DNA from: DASVXQ01 sp040414855
Lineage (GTDB): Bacteria; Actinomycetota; CALGFH01
Length of the DNA stretch: 17,232 nucleotides
Direction: 5' to 3'
Assembly: GCA_040414855.1 (NCBI GenBank)
Contig: JBEDUQ010000077.1
Coordinates: 1 to 17,232, forward strand
Part shown: positions 1 through 6,295 of the stretch, piece by piece
How the letters are laid out: each line of letters opens with the position of its first letter
How positions within the stretch are numbered: the stretch's first letter is position 1
Translations under genes and position numbers: made by a program
The notes under the pieces: model-generated
What the model saw: only the letters and a program-made list of their open reading frames with translations
Told to the model about the DNA's origin: nothing
The model's database searches: none

Positions 1-1012
1 CCATGGTCGCCAAGGTGCCGCTGAAGAAGCCGCCGGCCTCGCGGTCGCAGCGGTCGTCGTGCCAGACGGTGCGGCTGCCCGGCTGCCCGCCGTTCCGGAA
101 GACGACGTCACGCTGCGCCGCCGCTCCGGTCACCCAGGCCGCGAACTCCGCCGCCTCGCGCGGGTGCCGGCTCCACGCCGAAACGCCGAGCCCGGCGCCA
201 CCCAGCGTCGACCCGGTGGGCCCGGTGGTCCCGGTGGGCCCGGTGGGCCCGGTGGTCCCGTCGGCCGGGGCGGGGATGTCGACGAACCGCAGCCGAGGCC
301 CGGGGAACGAGCGCCGCGCGTAGTCGGTGTAGCCCCATTGGAGGAGGCCGTACACGATCTCGTCCGACCGCGTCATCGGCCCCACCACGAACCCGTCCCA
401 GGCGGTGGGGTGGCAGTGACGTGCGTACGCGCGGAGCCACTCCAGTGCGGGCAGCGCGACCTCGGGGTCGGCGAAGCGGTCGGGCGCCGGCTCGATCGGG
501 GTTCCCGCGCTGGCGCAGATCGTCAGCAGCACGCAGATCGCGTCCTCGTTGTCCAGCGACACGGTCACGCGGCCCGGTCGCTCCCGCGCGAGCGCCAGCG
601 CGTCGTCCCAGGTCGCGGGCACCGCATCTTCGGGGAGCAGGTCGGGACGGACGACCGAGACCTGGCAGGCACCGTCCGTGGCCAGTCCCCACTGCCGGCC
701 CGCCCAGGAGTACGACACGTGACTCAGACCGATCGCGTCGGCGGCCAGGTCGCGCAACAGGTCGCCAGGCAGCAGCTCGTCGAAGGCGCGCAGCACGCCG
801 GACGCGGCCGCCGACCCGACGTGCGGGTGGTCGTACGAGATCAGGTCGACGTCCGGCGCGACGCGGTCCAACGGCTCGGAGGCGAACGAGTTCCCGGAGC
901 GGACCACCCAGTCGACCGCGACCCCGGTCTGGCGGCGCCACACGTCCGCGGCGGCGCGCATCGGCGCCATGCAGCGCTCATGGTCCCAGCCGACCGCGCG
1001 AAGCTGGATCAT
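1..1012 (-). CDS. Solute-binding-protein-like protein without signal peptide (3' end beyond window)
   Basis: An uninterrupted reading frame of 337 codons runs leftwards from ATG 1012 and off the left edge, so the C-terminus is missing. The start overlaps the upstream dehydratase stop as ATGA (1009-1012), with GGAGG about 7 bases upstream. The protein begins MIQLRAVGWDHERCMAPMRA and has no hydrophobic signal segment, twin-arginine or lipobox. Its overall look (VDLISYDHP, SWAGRQWGLATDGACQV, ATWDDALALARERPG, TRSDEIVYGLLQWGYTDYAR) resembles extracellular solute-binding proteins of the family 1/8 type used by sugar ABC importers. Around residues 252-267 it carries a Gly-X-Thr insert. I infer a cytoplasmic binding-protein fold co-transcribed with lacI and a dehydratase; it might bind a sugar acid inside the cell. 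A mis-predicted start is unlikely because no in-frame start lies just upstream. Confidence 0.72.
   Translation of the reverse strand, partial: MIQLRAVGWDHERCMAPMRAAADVWRRQTGVAVDWVVRSGNSFASEPLDRVAPDVDLISYDHPHVGSAAASGVLRAFDELLPGDLLRDLAADAIGLSHVSYSWAGRQWGLATDGACQVSVVRPDLLPEDAVPATWDDALALARERPGRVTVSLDNEDAICVLLTICASAGTPIEPAPDRFADPEVALPALEWLRAYARHCHPTAWDGFVVGPMTRSDEIVYGLLQWGYTDYARRSFPGPRLRFVDIPAPADGTTGPTGPTGTTGPTGSTLGGAGLGVSAWSRHPREAAEFAAWVTGAAAQRDVVFRNGGQPGSRTVWHDDRCDREAGGFFSGTLATM
212..259 (-). repeat. 9-base in-frame tandem repeat encoding Gly-X-Thr triplets
   Basis: On the minus strand this stretch reads as repeated GGG-ACC/CCC-ACC codons. It encodes about five consecutive collagen-like triplets (GTT, GPT, GPT, GTT, GPT) inside the binding-protein-like gene. 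The unit length is a multiple of three, so copy-number change would not break the frame. It probably forms a flexible loop or linker. Confidence 0.8.
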
Positions 1013-2163
1013 CCGGCCACCTCCAGCCGACGCACGAGATCGACGTCGACGTCGACGCCGAGCCCCGGCCGGGTTGGAAGCTCGAACTCGCCGTCGCGCA
1101 GCACCGGTTCCGGGCCGGCGAGCGCGGACCGGAGCCGAGCCTCCGGGTACAGCTCCGGCGCTCGGTACTCGATGAGCGGAACGTTGTCGTGCCCGACCGC
1201 CATGTGGAGGTTCGCCCAGCTCGCCAGCGCCGTGGGGACCCAGTTCCAGGGGATGAACCCGACGCCGTGTGCGGCCGCCGAGCGCGCCAGCGCCGCCATG
1301 TCTCCCACTCCGGTCCGGGCCGCCCCGGCCTGGAGGTAGCGGACCGCGCCACTGTCGAGCAGCTGCGCGTAGTCCACTGCCGCGGTGAGCGCGTCGCCGG
1401 TCGCGACCGGCGTCGCCATCGACCCGGCGAGGCGGCGGTAGTCGTCGATGCGCTCCGGCGGGAACGGGGCCTCCAGCGCGAACAGCTGGAACTGGTCGAG
1501 CTCGCGGACGACGGGAGCGGCGTCGTCGAAATCGCGCCAGCGGTAGCCGGCGTCGAGCAGGAGCGCGAAATCCGCGGTGACGCGGTCGCGCGCGCGGGCG
1601 ACGAGCTCGATCGTGTCGGCGGCGGTCGGGGCGTTGTTGGGCATCGCCTCGAGCTTGGCCGCCCGGTAGCCACGCTCGACGACCACCTCGAGGGCCGCCA
1701 GGGTGCGGGCGAGCGTGTCCGCGAACGACCCGGAGCCGTGGTAGAGGGTCGCGTAGGGGACCAGCCGGGGATTGCGCCGCTCGCCCATGAGCTGCCACAC
1801 GGGCGCGCCCCGCAGCTTGCCCGCAAGGTCCCACAGCGCCGTCTCCACGCCCGCGATGGCCACGTGCCCGATTCCCGAGCGGCACGACCAGAAGGTGCGC
1901 TCCTTGAGGCGGGCGCACAGCGCGGCCGCGTCGGTCGGGTCCTCCCCGAGCAGCAGCGTGCGGATGCCCGCGTCCCAGCCGTTGTCGGTCGCCTCGGACT
2001 CGACGACCGCCTTCACCGCGGCGGAGCGTGCGAGGGCCTCTCCGTAGCCGGTGACGCCGTCGTCGGTCGTCACGGAGATGAGGACCGTCTCGTCTTCCTC
2101 GTATTCCTCGTAGCCGAGGACCCGGTCGCGAAGGACCGTCGCGTCGACGCTGCTGATCTTCAT
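1009..2163 (-). CDS. Mandelate racemase/enolase-superfamily acid-sugar dehydratase, paralogue 1
   Basis: This is a 384-residue enolase-superfamily protein, the usual full length. The N-terminal capping domain (about residues 1-125) is followed by the barrel. In the barrel, K170 of the KLEA motif is the likely catalytic base. D204 (LLLDAGYRW), E231 (FALEAPF) and D257 (ATGDALT) match the three magnesium ligands. H320 (WANLH) sits near the last catalytic strands. The second lysine of the classical KxK motif is glutamate here (K-x-E). Family members abstract a proton alpha to a carboxylate, usually to dehydrate an aldonate or aldarate to a 2-keto-3-deoxy acid. GGAAGGAGG lies 10 bases before ATG 2163. 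It follows lacI on the same strand and is coupled to the next gene by ATGA. It is clearly paralogous to the gene at 10925-12073. The substrate is unknown. Confidence 0.9.
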   Translation of the reverse strand: MKISSVDATVLRDRVLGYEEYEEDETVLISVTTDDGVTGYGEALARSAAVKAVVESEATDNGWDAGIRTLLLGEDPTDAAALCARLKERTFWSCRSGIGHVAIAGVETALWDLAGKLRGAPVWQLMGERRNPRLVPYATLYHGSGSFADTLARTLAALEVVVERGYRAAKLEAMPNNAPTAADTIELVARARDRVTADFALLLDAGYRWRDFDDAAPVVRELDQFQLFALEAPFPPERIDDYRRLAGSMATPVATGDALTAAVDYAQLLDSGAVRYLQAGAARTGVGDMAALARSAAAHGVGFIPWNWVPTALASWANLHMAVGHDNVPLIEYRAPELYPEARLRSALAGPEPVLRDGEFELPTRPGLGVDVDVDLVRRLEVAG

Positions 2164-2197
2164 CGTGTGCGTGCCTCCTTCCGGATGCGGCGGTGAC

Positions 2198-2227
2198 AGC
2201 GGGATCGTCAGCGGGATCGTCAGCGGG
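2198..2227. repeat. 12-base tandem repeat across the lacI stop codon
   Basis: Two perfect copies of AGCGGGATCGTC plus a half copy lie at 2198-2227 and include the repressor's TGA stop (2220-2222). On the minus strand each unit reads GACGATCCCGCT. It sits between lacI and the dehydratase ribosome-binding site. Confidence 0.85.
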
Positions 2228-3446
2228 TGGAGCCGGCGCGCCCGGCGCGCCCGGCGCGCCCGGAGTGCCCGCCAGCCTCCTGGCCTGGTCGCGCCCCGTG
2301 GCGGTGGCCACCAAGGTCGGCGTCAAGGTCGGCGTCATGGTCGGCGTCAAGGTCGGCGTCATGGTCGACGTCATGGTCGGCGTCATGGTCGACGCTTGGC
2401 GGCGGCGCCGTCGACTCGCGGACGACCACCTCGGGCTTTGTGTCGACGACGACGTCGCCGGTGCGCTCGCCCTTCAGCTGCGCGACGACGGCGGCCACGG
2501 CCGCGGCACCGAGCTCGGCCAGGGGCATGCGGACGGTCGTGAGCGACGGCGCCAGGTGGTCGGCCAGCGGCATGTCGTCGTAGGTGATCACCGACAACCG
2601 GTCCGGCACCGCGACCCCGCGCACCCGCGCGGCGCGCAGGACGCCGACGGCCTGGCTCAGGGAGTTCGAGTAGAGGGCCGTCAGCGCGGGCTCGCGGTCC
2701 AGGAGCGCGTGCGCCGCGCGAGCGCCGGCCGCCTCGACGAAGTCCGCGTGCTCGACGGGCACCTCGGCGCCGCCGCGCGCGGCCTCCGCCACGAAGGCGC
2801 GCTGCCGCCGGCGCGACGGCTCGACGTCGGCCGGGCCGGCGACCAGGCCGACCCGGCGGTGGCCGAGCTCGGCGAGGTGGTTCCAGGCCGCGACGCTTGC
2901 CCGGGCGTCGTCCATGGTCACATTGCGGTCCGACCCGGGTACGGCGCGGTTGACGAACACGTGCGGGACGGCGTCGTCGGACCGCAGGGCGCGCACGAGG
3001 GGGTGTCGCGGCGTCGCCGAGGCGATGATGAGGCCGTCGACGCGTCCCGAGCGGACGAGTCGGGTCAGCGTGTCGCGCCCCGCCTTCGGGTCGAGGTCCT
3101 CGACCAGCAGCACCACCAGGTCGTGCCTGAGCGCCTCGGCGAAGGCGCCGCGGACGATGCGGACATAGACCGGGTTGCTCAGCGGCGGGACGAGAAACGC
3201 GAGCGCGCCGGTCTGCGCGCGGGCGACCGCCAGCGCGCCGGCGTGGGGATGGTAGTCGAGCCGGCGGGCGGCCTCGACCACGCGCAGCCGCGTCTCCTCG
3301 CGGACCGACAGTCCGGGGTAGCCGTTGAGGATGCGCGACGCGATCGACTTGGAGACGCTCGCCGCGGCCGCGACGTCGGACAGGCGGGCACGCGCCGAGC
3401 GGCCCTGGAGGCCAGTGTCACGGTCCTGTTCGCGCTTGACATTCAC
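2220..3446 (-). CDS. LacI-family transcriptional repressor with repetitive Asp-X C-terminal tail
   Basis: This is a 408-residue LacI/GalR-type regulator. The helix-turn-helix and hinge lie at about residues 20-75 (RLSDVAAAASVSKSIASRIL, then NGYPGLSVREET and LDYHPHAGALAVA). They are followed by a periplasmic-binding-like effector domain (about 80-340) with family signatures VDGLIIAS, HLAELGHRRVGLVAG and LSVITYDDMPLADHLAPSLT. The family's usual terminus VVRESTAPP ends near residue 349; about 59 residues follow. In that tail Asp alternates with Ala, His, Leu or Val over residues 353-377, then come a His-rich stretch and three Gly-Arg-Ala repeats. The start is GTG 3446, with an AGGA about 10 bases upstream; an ATG at 3442 is out of frame. 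It is divergent from the transporter operon and probably represses it through the palindrome at 3471-3482, with a sugar or sugar acid as inducer. Confidence 0.92.
   Translation of the reverse strand: MNVKREQDRDTGLQGRSARARLSDVAAAASVSKSIASRILNGYPGLSVREETRLRVVEAARRLDYHPHAGALAVARAQTGALAFLVPPLSNPVYVRIVRGAFAEALRHDLVVLLVEDLDPKAGRDTLTRLVRSGRVDGLIIASATPRHPLVRALRSDDAVPHVFVNRAVPGSDRNVTMDDARASVAAWNHLAELGHRRVGLVAGPADVEPSRRRQRAFVAEAARGGAEVPVEHADFVEAAGARAAHALLDREPALTALYSNSLSQAVGVLRAARVRGVAVPDRLSVITYDDMPLADHLAPSLTTVRMPLAELGAAAVAAVVAQLKGERTGDVVVDTKPEVVVRESTAPPPSVDHDADHDVDHDADLDADHDADLDADLGGHRHGARPGQEAGGHSGRAGRAGRAGSTR
2235..2261 (-). repeat. Three perfect 9-base repeats encoding Gly-Arg-Ala
   Basis: GGCGCGCCC occurs three times in tandem and encodes the GRAGRAGRA segment near the C-terminus of the LacI repressor. 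The repeat is in frame and lies in the non-canonical tail. Confidence 0.85.
2315..2396 (-). repeat. 12-base minisatellite encoding the Asp-X tail of LacI
   Basis: Six consecutive 12-base units of the form GGTCGGCGTCAA/T (two with GGTCGACGTCAT) plus a partial seventh. Read on the minus strand each unit is four codons, DADL or DADH with one DVDH. Units are nearly identical, which suggests recent expansion by slippage. A 12-base period keeps the reading frame. Confidence 0.9.
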
Positions 3447-3465
3447 CGTGACGCCATCCTAACGT
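3436..3465 (+). promoter_or_regulatory. Predicted promoter of the transporter/catabolic operon
   Basis: A consensus -35 TTGACA (3436-3441) is followed after 18 bases by TAACGT (3460-3465), which fits the actinobacterial TANNNT -10. The expected start point is about 3471-3473, leaving a 5' leader of about 127 bases before ATG 3599. The -35 overlaps the start of the divergent repressor gene. A matching lacI promoter on the other strand could not be identified with confidence. Confidence 0.55.
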
Positions 3466-3470
3466 ACCGC

Positions 3471-3482
3471 GAAACCGGTTTC
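3471..3482. promoter_or_regulatory. LacI-type operator palindrome
   Basis: GAAACCGGTTTC is a perfect 12-base palindrome with the central CG typical of LacI/GalR-family operators. It lies 25 bases upstream of the lacI start and exactly where the rightward transcript is predicted to begin. Repressor bound here would block the transporter operon and could also control lacI itself. Confidence 0.75.
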
Positions 3483-3490
3483 CTAGTACG

Positions 3491-3520
3491 CCATGGTATA
3501 CGGCACCCCACGGTATGCGG
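3491..3520. repeat. Pair of 13-base direct repeats downstream of the operator
   Basis: CCATGGTATACGG (3491-3503) and CCACGGTATGCGG (3508-3520) differ at two positions and are 17 bases apart. They lie between the operator and the first transporter gene. They could be binding sites for a second regulator or part of the leftward lacI promoter; nothing in the sequence decides between these. Confidence 0.45.
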
Positions 3521-3550
3521 TAGGCCGCCGTCGGATGCATTAGGGTGGCG

Positions 3551-3583
3551 CGGCCACGGATCGCTGGACGCGGCCACGGATCG
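3551..3583. repeat. 20-base-period direct repeat before the binding-protein start
   Basis: CGGCCACGGATCG occurs at 3551-3563 and again at 3571-3583, separated by CTGGACG. It ends immediately before the TAGGAGG ribosome-binding site (3584-3590) of the gene at 3599. Confidence 0.8.
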
Positions 3584-3598
3584 TAGGAGGCGGGCGAG

Positions 3599-5194
3599 AT
3601 GGTGGGACACGGCGAGGCCGGCTCGGATCCGACGATCAGCCGTCGCGGGCTCCTCAGGGGCGCGGTTCTGCTCGGCGCGGGAGCGGCGCTGTCGCCGGCG
3701 CTGTCCGCCTGCACCGGCGAGAGCGCCAGCTCGGGGGGTGGCGGCAGTGGCGGGGCGCCACGGCGCGGCGGACGGCTGCGCACCGGGCACGTGGGCGGCG
3801 GCAACGTCGAGACGCTGGATGCCGCCAAGTCCCTGACGCTGGTCGACGAGGCCCGTTCCCGGCAGCTCTACGACACGCTGACCTTCTATACGCCGCAGAT
3901 GAAGATCGAGCCGAACCTGGCTGAGACCGTCGAGCCGAACGCTCAAGCGTCCCAGTTTCGCATCAAGCTGCGCAAGGGCGTGACCTTCCACGACGGCAAG
4001 GCGTTCACCGCCGACGACGTGCTCTACACCTGGCGCCGGATCCTCGACCCGAAGACGGCCTCGGGAGGCGCCGCCGCCCTGAGCATGGTGGACATGAAGC
4101 AGACCAAGCGGGTCGCCGACGACGAGATCCTGGTCGTCATGAAGCAGCCGCAGGTCGACTTCCCGGCGCTGCTCACCGGACGCGAGCAGGCGATCGTGCC
4201 CGACGGCGCCACCGACTTCGCCCGCCCCGTCGGCACCGGCCCGTTCAGCTTCGTCTCGTTCACTCCCGGCCAGCGCAGCCTCTTCAAGCGCAACCCCAAT
4301 TATTGGCGCACCGGCGAGCCGTACGTGGACGAGGTCGAGATGATCTCGATCCCCGACAACCGGGCCCGTCTCAACGCGCTGATCGCGGGCCAGGTGGACG
4401 CGATCGAGAACCTCACCTTCACGGACGCGAAGGCCCGTGCCAAGGACCCGACCCTTCGGGTGGTCGTCACCAAGAGCATGACCTGCATCCCCTTCTACAT
4501 GCAGATGGACGTGGCGCCGTTCAACTCACCGGACGTGCGCCGCGCGCTGCGGCTCAGCATCGACCGCCAGGCGACGGTGACGACCGCGCTCAACGGCTTC
4601 GGCGAGGTTGGCAACGACCTGTTCGGCAAGGGCGCGGCATTCTACGACAACGCGATCCAGCAGCGACCCTATGACCCGGAGCAGGCGAAGTCGCTGCTCC
4701 GCAAGGCCGGCGTCGAGAACCTCGCGGTCACCCTCAACACCAACCCGGGGACGGTCGGCAACGTCGAGTCGTGCCAGGCCTTCGCGGAGCAGGCGAAAGC
4801 CGCCGGAATCAGGGTCACGGTCAAGAACTGGGACGCGGGCAAGTTCTCCTCCGACATCTACAACCAGGCGCCCTTCGTGCACACCTACTGGAACTACCCG
4901 CCCGAGATCATGTTCCCGTTCGCGCTGGCGCCGGACGCGCCGTACAACGAGACCCATTTCAAGAGCCCGGCGTTCCAGCAGCGCTACGCGGAGTCGCAGC
5001 GCACGACCGACGATGCCCAGCGCAAGGCGATCTTCGACGACCTCCAGCAGATGCTGTGGGACGATAGCGGCTACATCATCTGGGGGTTCATCAACTTCAC
5101 CGACGCCACCTCACCCAAGGTCAACGGGCTCGTCCAGCACCCCTATTTCAACCTCGGCGCGTTCCAGTACCGAACCTTGTGGCTGGAGGGATGA
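3599..5194 (+). CDS. Tat-exported lipoprotein, family 5 (Dpp/Opp-type) ABC substrate-binding protein
   Basis: This 531-residue protein belongs to the SBP_bac_5 family, which binds peptides, opines, nickel or, in some members, oligosaccharides outside the membrane. A twin-arginine signal (SRRGLLRG, R15-R16) runs into a hydrophobic stretch and the lipobox LSAC, giving a lipid-anchored Cys38. A Gly/Ser linker then leads into RLRTGHVGGGNVETLDAAKS. Family hallmarks include KLRKGVTFHDGKAFTADDVLYTW-type sequence at about residues 123-145 and FKRNPNYWRTGEPYVDEVEM at about 229-248. TAGGAGG lies 8 bases before ATG 3599. It is the first gene of the rightward operon and precedes its cognate permeases. 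The carbohydrate-catabolic context suggests an oligosaccharide or sugar-acid conjugate as ligand rather than a peptide; that is inference. Confidence 0.92.
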   Translation: MVGHGEAGSDPTISRRGLLRGAVLLGAGAALSPALSACTGESASSGGGGSGGAPRRGGRLRTGHVGGGNVETLDAAKSLTLVDEARSRQLYDTLTFYTPQMKIEPNLAETVEPNAQASQFRIKLRKGVTFHDGKAFTADDVLYTWRRILDPKTASGGAAALSMVDMKQTKRVADDEILVVMKQPQVDFPALLTGREQAIVPDGATDFARPVGTGPFSFVSFTPGQRSLFKRNPNYWRTGEPYVDEVEMISIPDNRARLNALIAGQVDAIENLTFTDAKARAKDPTLRVVVTKSMTCIPFYMQMDVAPFNSPDVRRALRLSIDRQATVTTALNGFGEVGNDLFGKGAAFYDNAIQQRPYDPEQAKSLLRKAGVENLAVTLNTNPGTVGNVESCQAFAEQAKAAGIRVTVKNWDAGKFSSDIYNQAPFVHTYWNYPPEIMFPFALAPDAPYNETHFKSPAFQQRYAESQRTTDDAQRKAIFDDLQQMLWDDSGYIIWGFINFTDATSPKVNGLVQHPYFNLGAFQYRTLWLEG

Positions 5195-5223
5195 CGACGG
5201 CCGCTGCTTGGCTTGAGGGATGA
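5191..5223 (+). other. Coupled 10-codon mini-ORF between binding protein and first permease
   Basis: ATG 5191 overlaps the binding-protein stop as ATGA. The frame encodes MTTAAAWLEG, and its TGA (5221-5223) overlaps the permease ATG 5220, again as ATGA. It results from a 29-base tandem duplication of the junction: GGCTGGAGGGATGACGACGG is followed by GGCTTGAGGGATGACAACGG. The mini-ORF ends in WLEG like the binding protein. In both copies the GAGGG abuts the ATG, too close for normal initiation, which favours translational coupling. Whether the peptide has a role is unknown. Confidence 0.6.
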
Positions 5224-6284
5224 CAACGGTCTCGCCGGCACCGGCGCCGGTTCCGGCTCCGGCCGGGCCGAGACGGCGCCTGCTGGGCCGCCACCCGTTG
5301 GCGCGTTTCGTGCTCAGGCGGCTCGCGGTCGGCGTCGTCCTGGTGCTGGTGGTCTCGTTCCTGGTGTTCCTGGCGACCAACCTGCTTCCCGGCGACGCGG
5401 CGAGAGCGATGCTGGGTCCAAAGGCGCATCCGGCCCAGCTGGCCGCGTTCCGTCACGAGCTGGGGCTGGACCGGCCGCTTCTGTCGCGCTACGGCGACTA
5501 CCTCAACGAGTTGGCGCACGGCCGCCTCGGGTACTCCCTGACCGGCGGCAGCAGCGCGCTGTCGGGCGATACGGCGGAAGTCTCGCGTCGCCCCGTGAGC
5601 GGCATCATCGCCGAGCCGGTACGGAACACGCTGGTGCTCGGCCTGGTCACGGTCGCGCTGCTGCTGCCACTCAGTCTGGTTCTCGGGGTGCTGTCCGGCA
5701 TTCGCCCTGACGGCGCGCTCGCGCAGGTCGTGTCCGTGCTGACGCTGGCGGGCCTGTCGGTTCCCGAGTTCGTGGTCGGGACGCTGCTCATCCTCGCGTT
5801 CGCGGTGTCGCTGCACTGGTTCCCGCCCGTCTCACTGCTCGCGCCGGGACAGAACCCGCTGCAGCACCCGGAGATCCTGGTGCTGCCCGTGCTCACGCTG
5901 CTGGTGGTGTCGGTCGGGTTCACGACCCGCCAGATCCGCGCCGGGGTCATGCGCGCGATGGAGTCGGAGTACGTCGAGATGGCGCGGCTCAGCGGGATCG
6001 CCGAGCGGCGGGTGGTGCTTCGCTGGGGCCTCCGCAACGCGCTCGCCCCATCGATCCAGACCTTCGCGCAGATCGTGCAGTGGCTGCTCGGTGGGGTCGT
6101 GCTGGTCGAGGTGGTGTTCAGCTATCCGGGCATCGGCGCCGGGTTCGTGCAGTACGTCGCCTCGCGGGACCTGCCGACGGTGCAGTCGGTCGCGATCCTG
6201 GTCGCCGCCATCTACATCGGCATGAACATCCTCGCGGACCTGCTGGTGGTCCTGGTGGTGCCGCGGCTGAGGACCGAGCAGTGA
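5220..6284 (+). CDS. Dpp/Opp-type ABC transporter permease 1 (DppB family)
   Basis: A 354-residue inner-membrane permease. After a Pro/Ala-rich cytoplasmic start, the first transmembrane helix spans about residues 32-53 (LRRLAVGVVLVLVVSFLVFL). It leads into the family's LLPGDAARAMLG extracellular segment and LGLDRPLLSRYGDYL. More helices follow at about 135-160, 170-200, 218-235 and 285-300. The EAA loop that docks on the ATPase is YVEMARLSGI (251-260), followed by LRNALAPSIQ. The C-terminus has VVFSYPGIGAGFV, typical of DppB/GsiC proteins. The start overlaps the preceding mini-ORF as ATGA. It forms the channel with the next gene product. Confidence 0.93.
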   Translation: MTTVSPAPAPVPAPAGPRRRLLGRHPLARFVLRRLAVGVVLVLVVSFLVFLATNLLPGDAARAMLGPKAHPAQLAAFRHELGLDRPLLSRYGDYLNELAHGRLGYSLTGGSSALSGDTAEVSRRPVSGIIAEPVRNTLVLGLVTVALLLPLSLVLGVLSGIRPDGALAQVVSVLTLAGLSVPEFVVGTLLILAFAVSLHWFPPVSLLAPGQNPLQHPEILVLPVLTLLVVSVGFTTRQIRAGVMRAMESEYVEMARLSGIAERRVVLRWGLRNALAPSIQTFAQIVQWLLGGVVLVEVVFSYPGIGAGFVQYVASRDLPTVQSVAILVAAIYIGMNILADLLVVLVVPRLRTEQ

Positions 6285-6295
6285 CGGAGCAATGA
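6281..6295 (+). other. Coupled 4-codon mini-ORF between the two permeases
   Basis: GTG 6281 overlaps the first permease stop as GTGA and encodes MTEQ. Its TGA (6293-6295) overlaps the second permease ATG 6292 as ATGA. The segment is an imperfect 11-base repeat of the junction (GAGCAGTGAC then GAGCAATGAC). It looks like the same relay arrangement as at 5191-5223. Confidence 0.6.

Noticed and set aside
108..941. A 277-codon minus-strand frame
   Set aside because: It overlaps the 1012-to-left-edge gene in another frame and is Arg/Ala-rich with no ribosome-binding site; the coupled frame from ATG 1012 is the coherent one.
59..2196. Long plus-strand frames across the first 2 kb
   Set aside because: They are antisense to the dehydratase and the binding-protein-like gene, both of which have clear motifs or coherent sequence, and the plus frames are Arg/Pro-rich low-complexity.
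2315..2396. Possible CRISPR-like array
   Set aside because: The units are contiguous 12-base repeats without spacers and lie in a coding frame.
3495..3523. A leftward promoter for lacI (CTACCG and TATACC on the minus strand)
   Set aside because: Both boxes are poor matches and only the spacing fits, so it is not listed as a feature.
2193..3836. A 547-codon plus-strand frame across lacI and the operon leader
   Set aside because: It is antisense to a motif-complete LacI protein and crosses the divergent promoter and operator.
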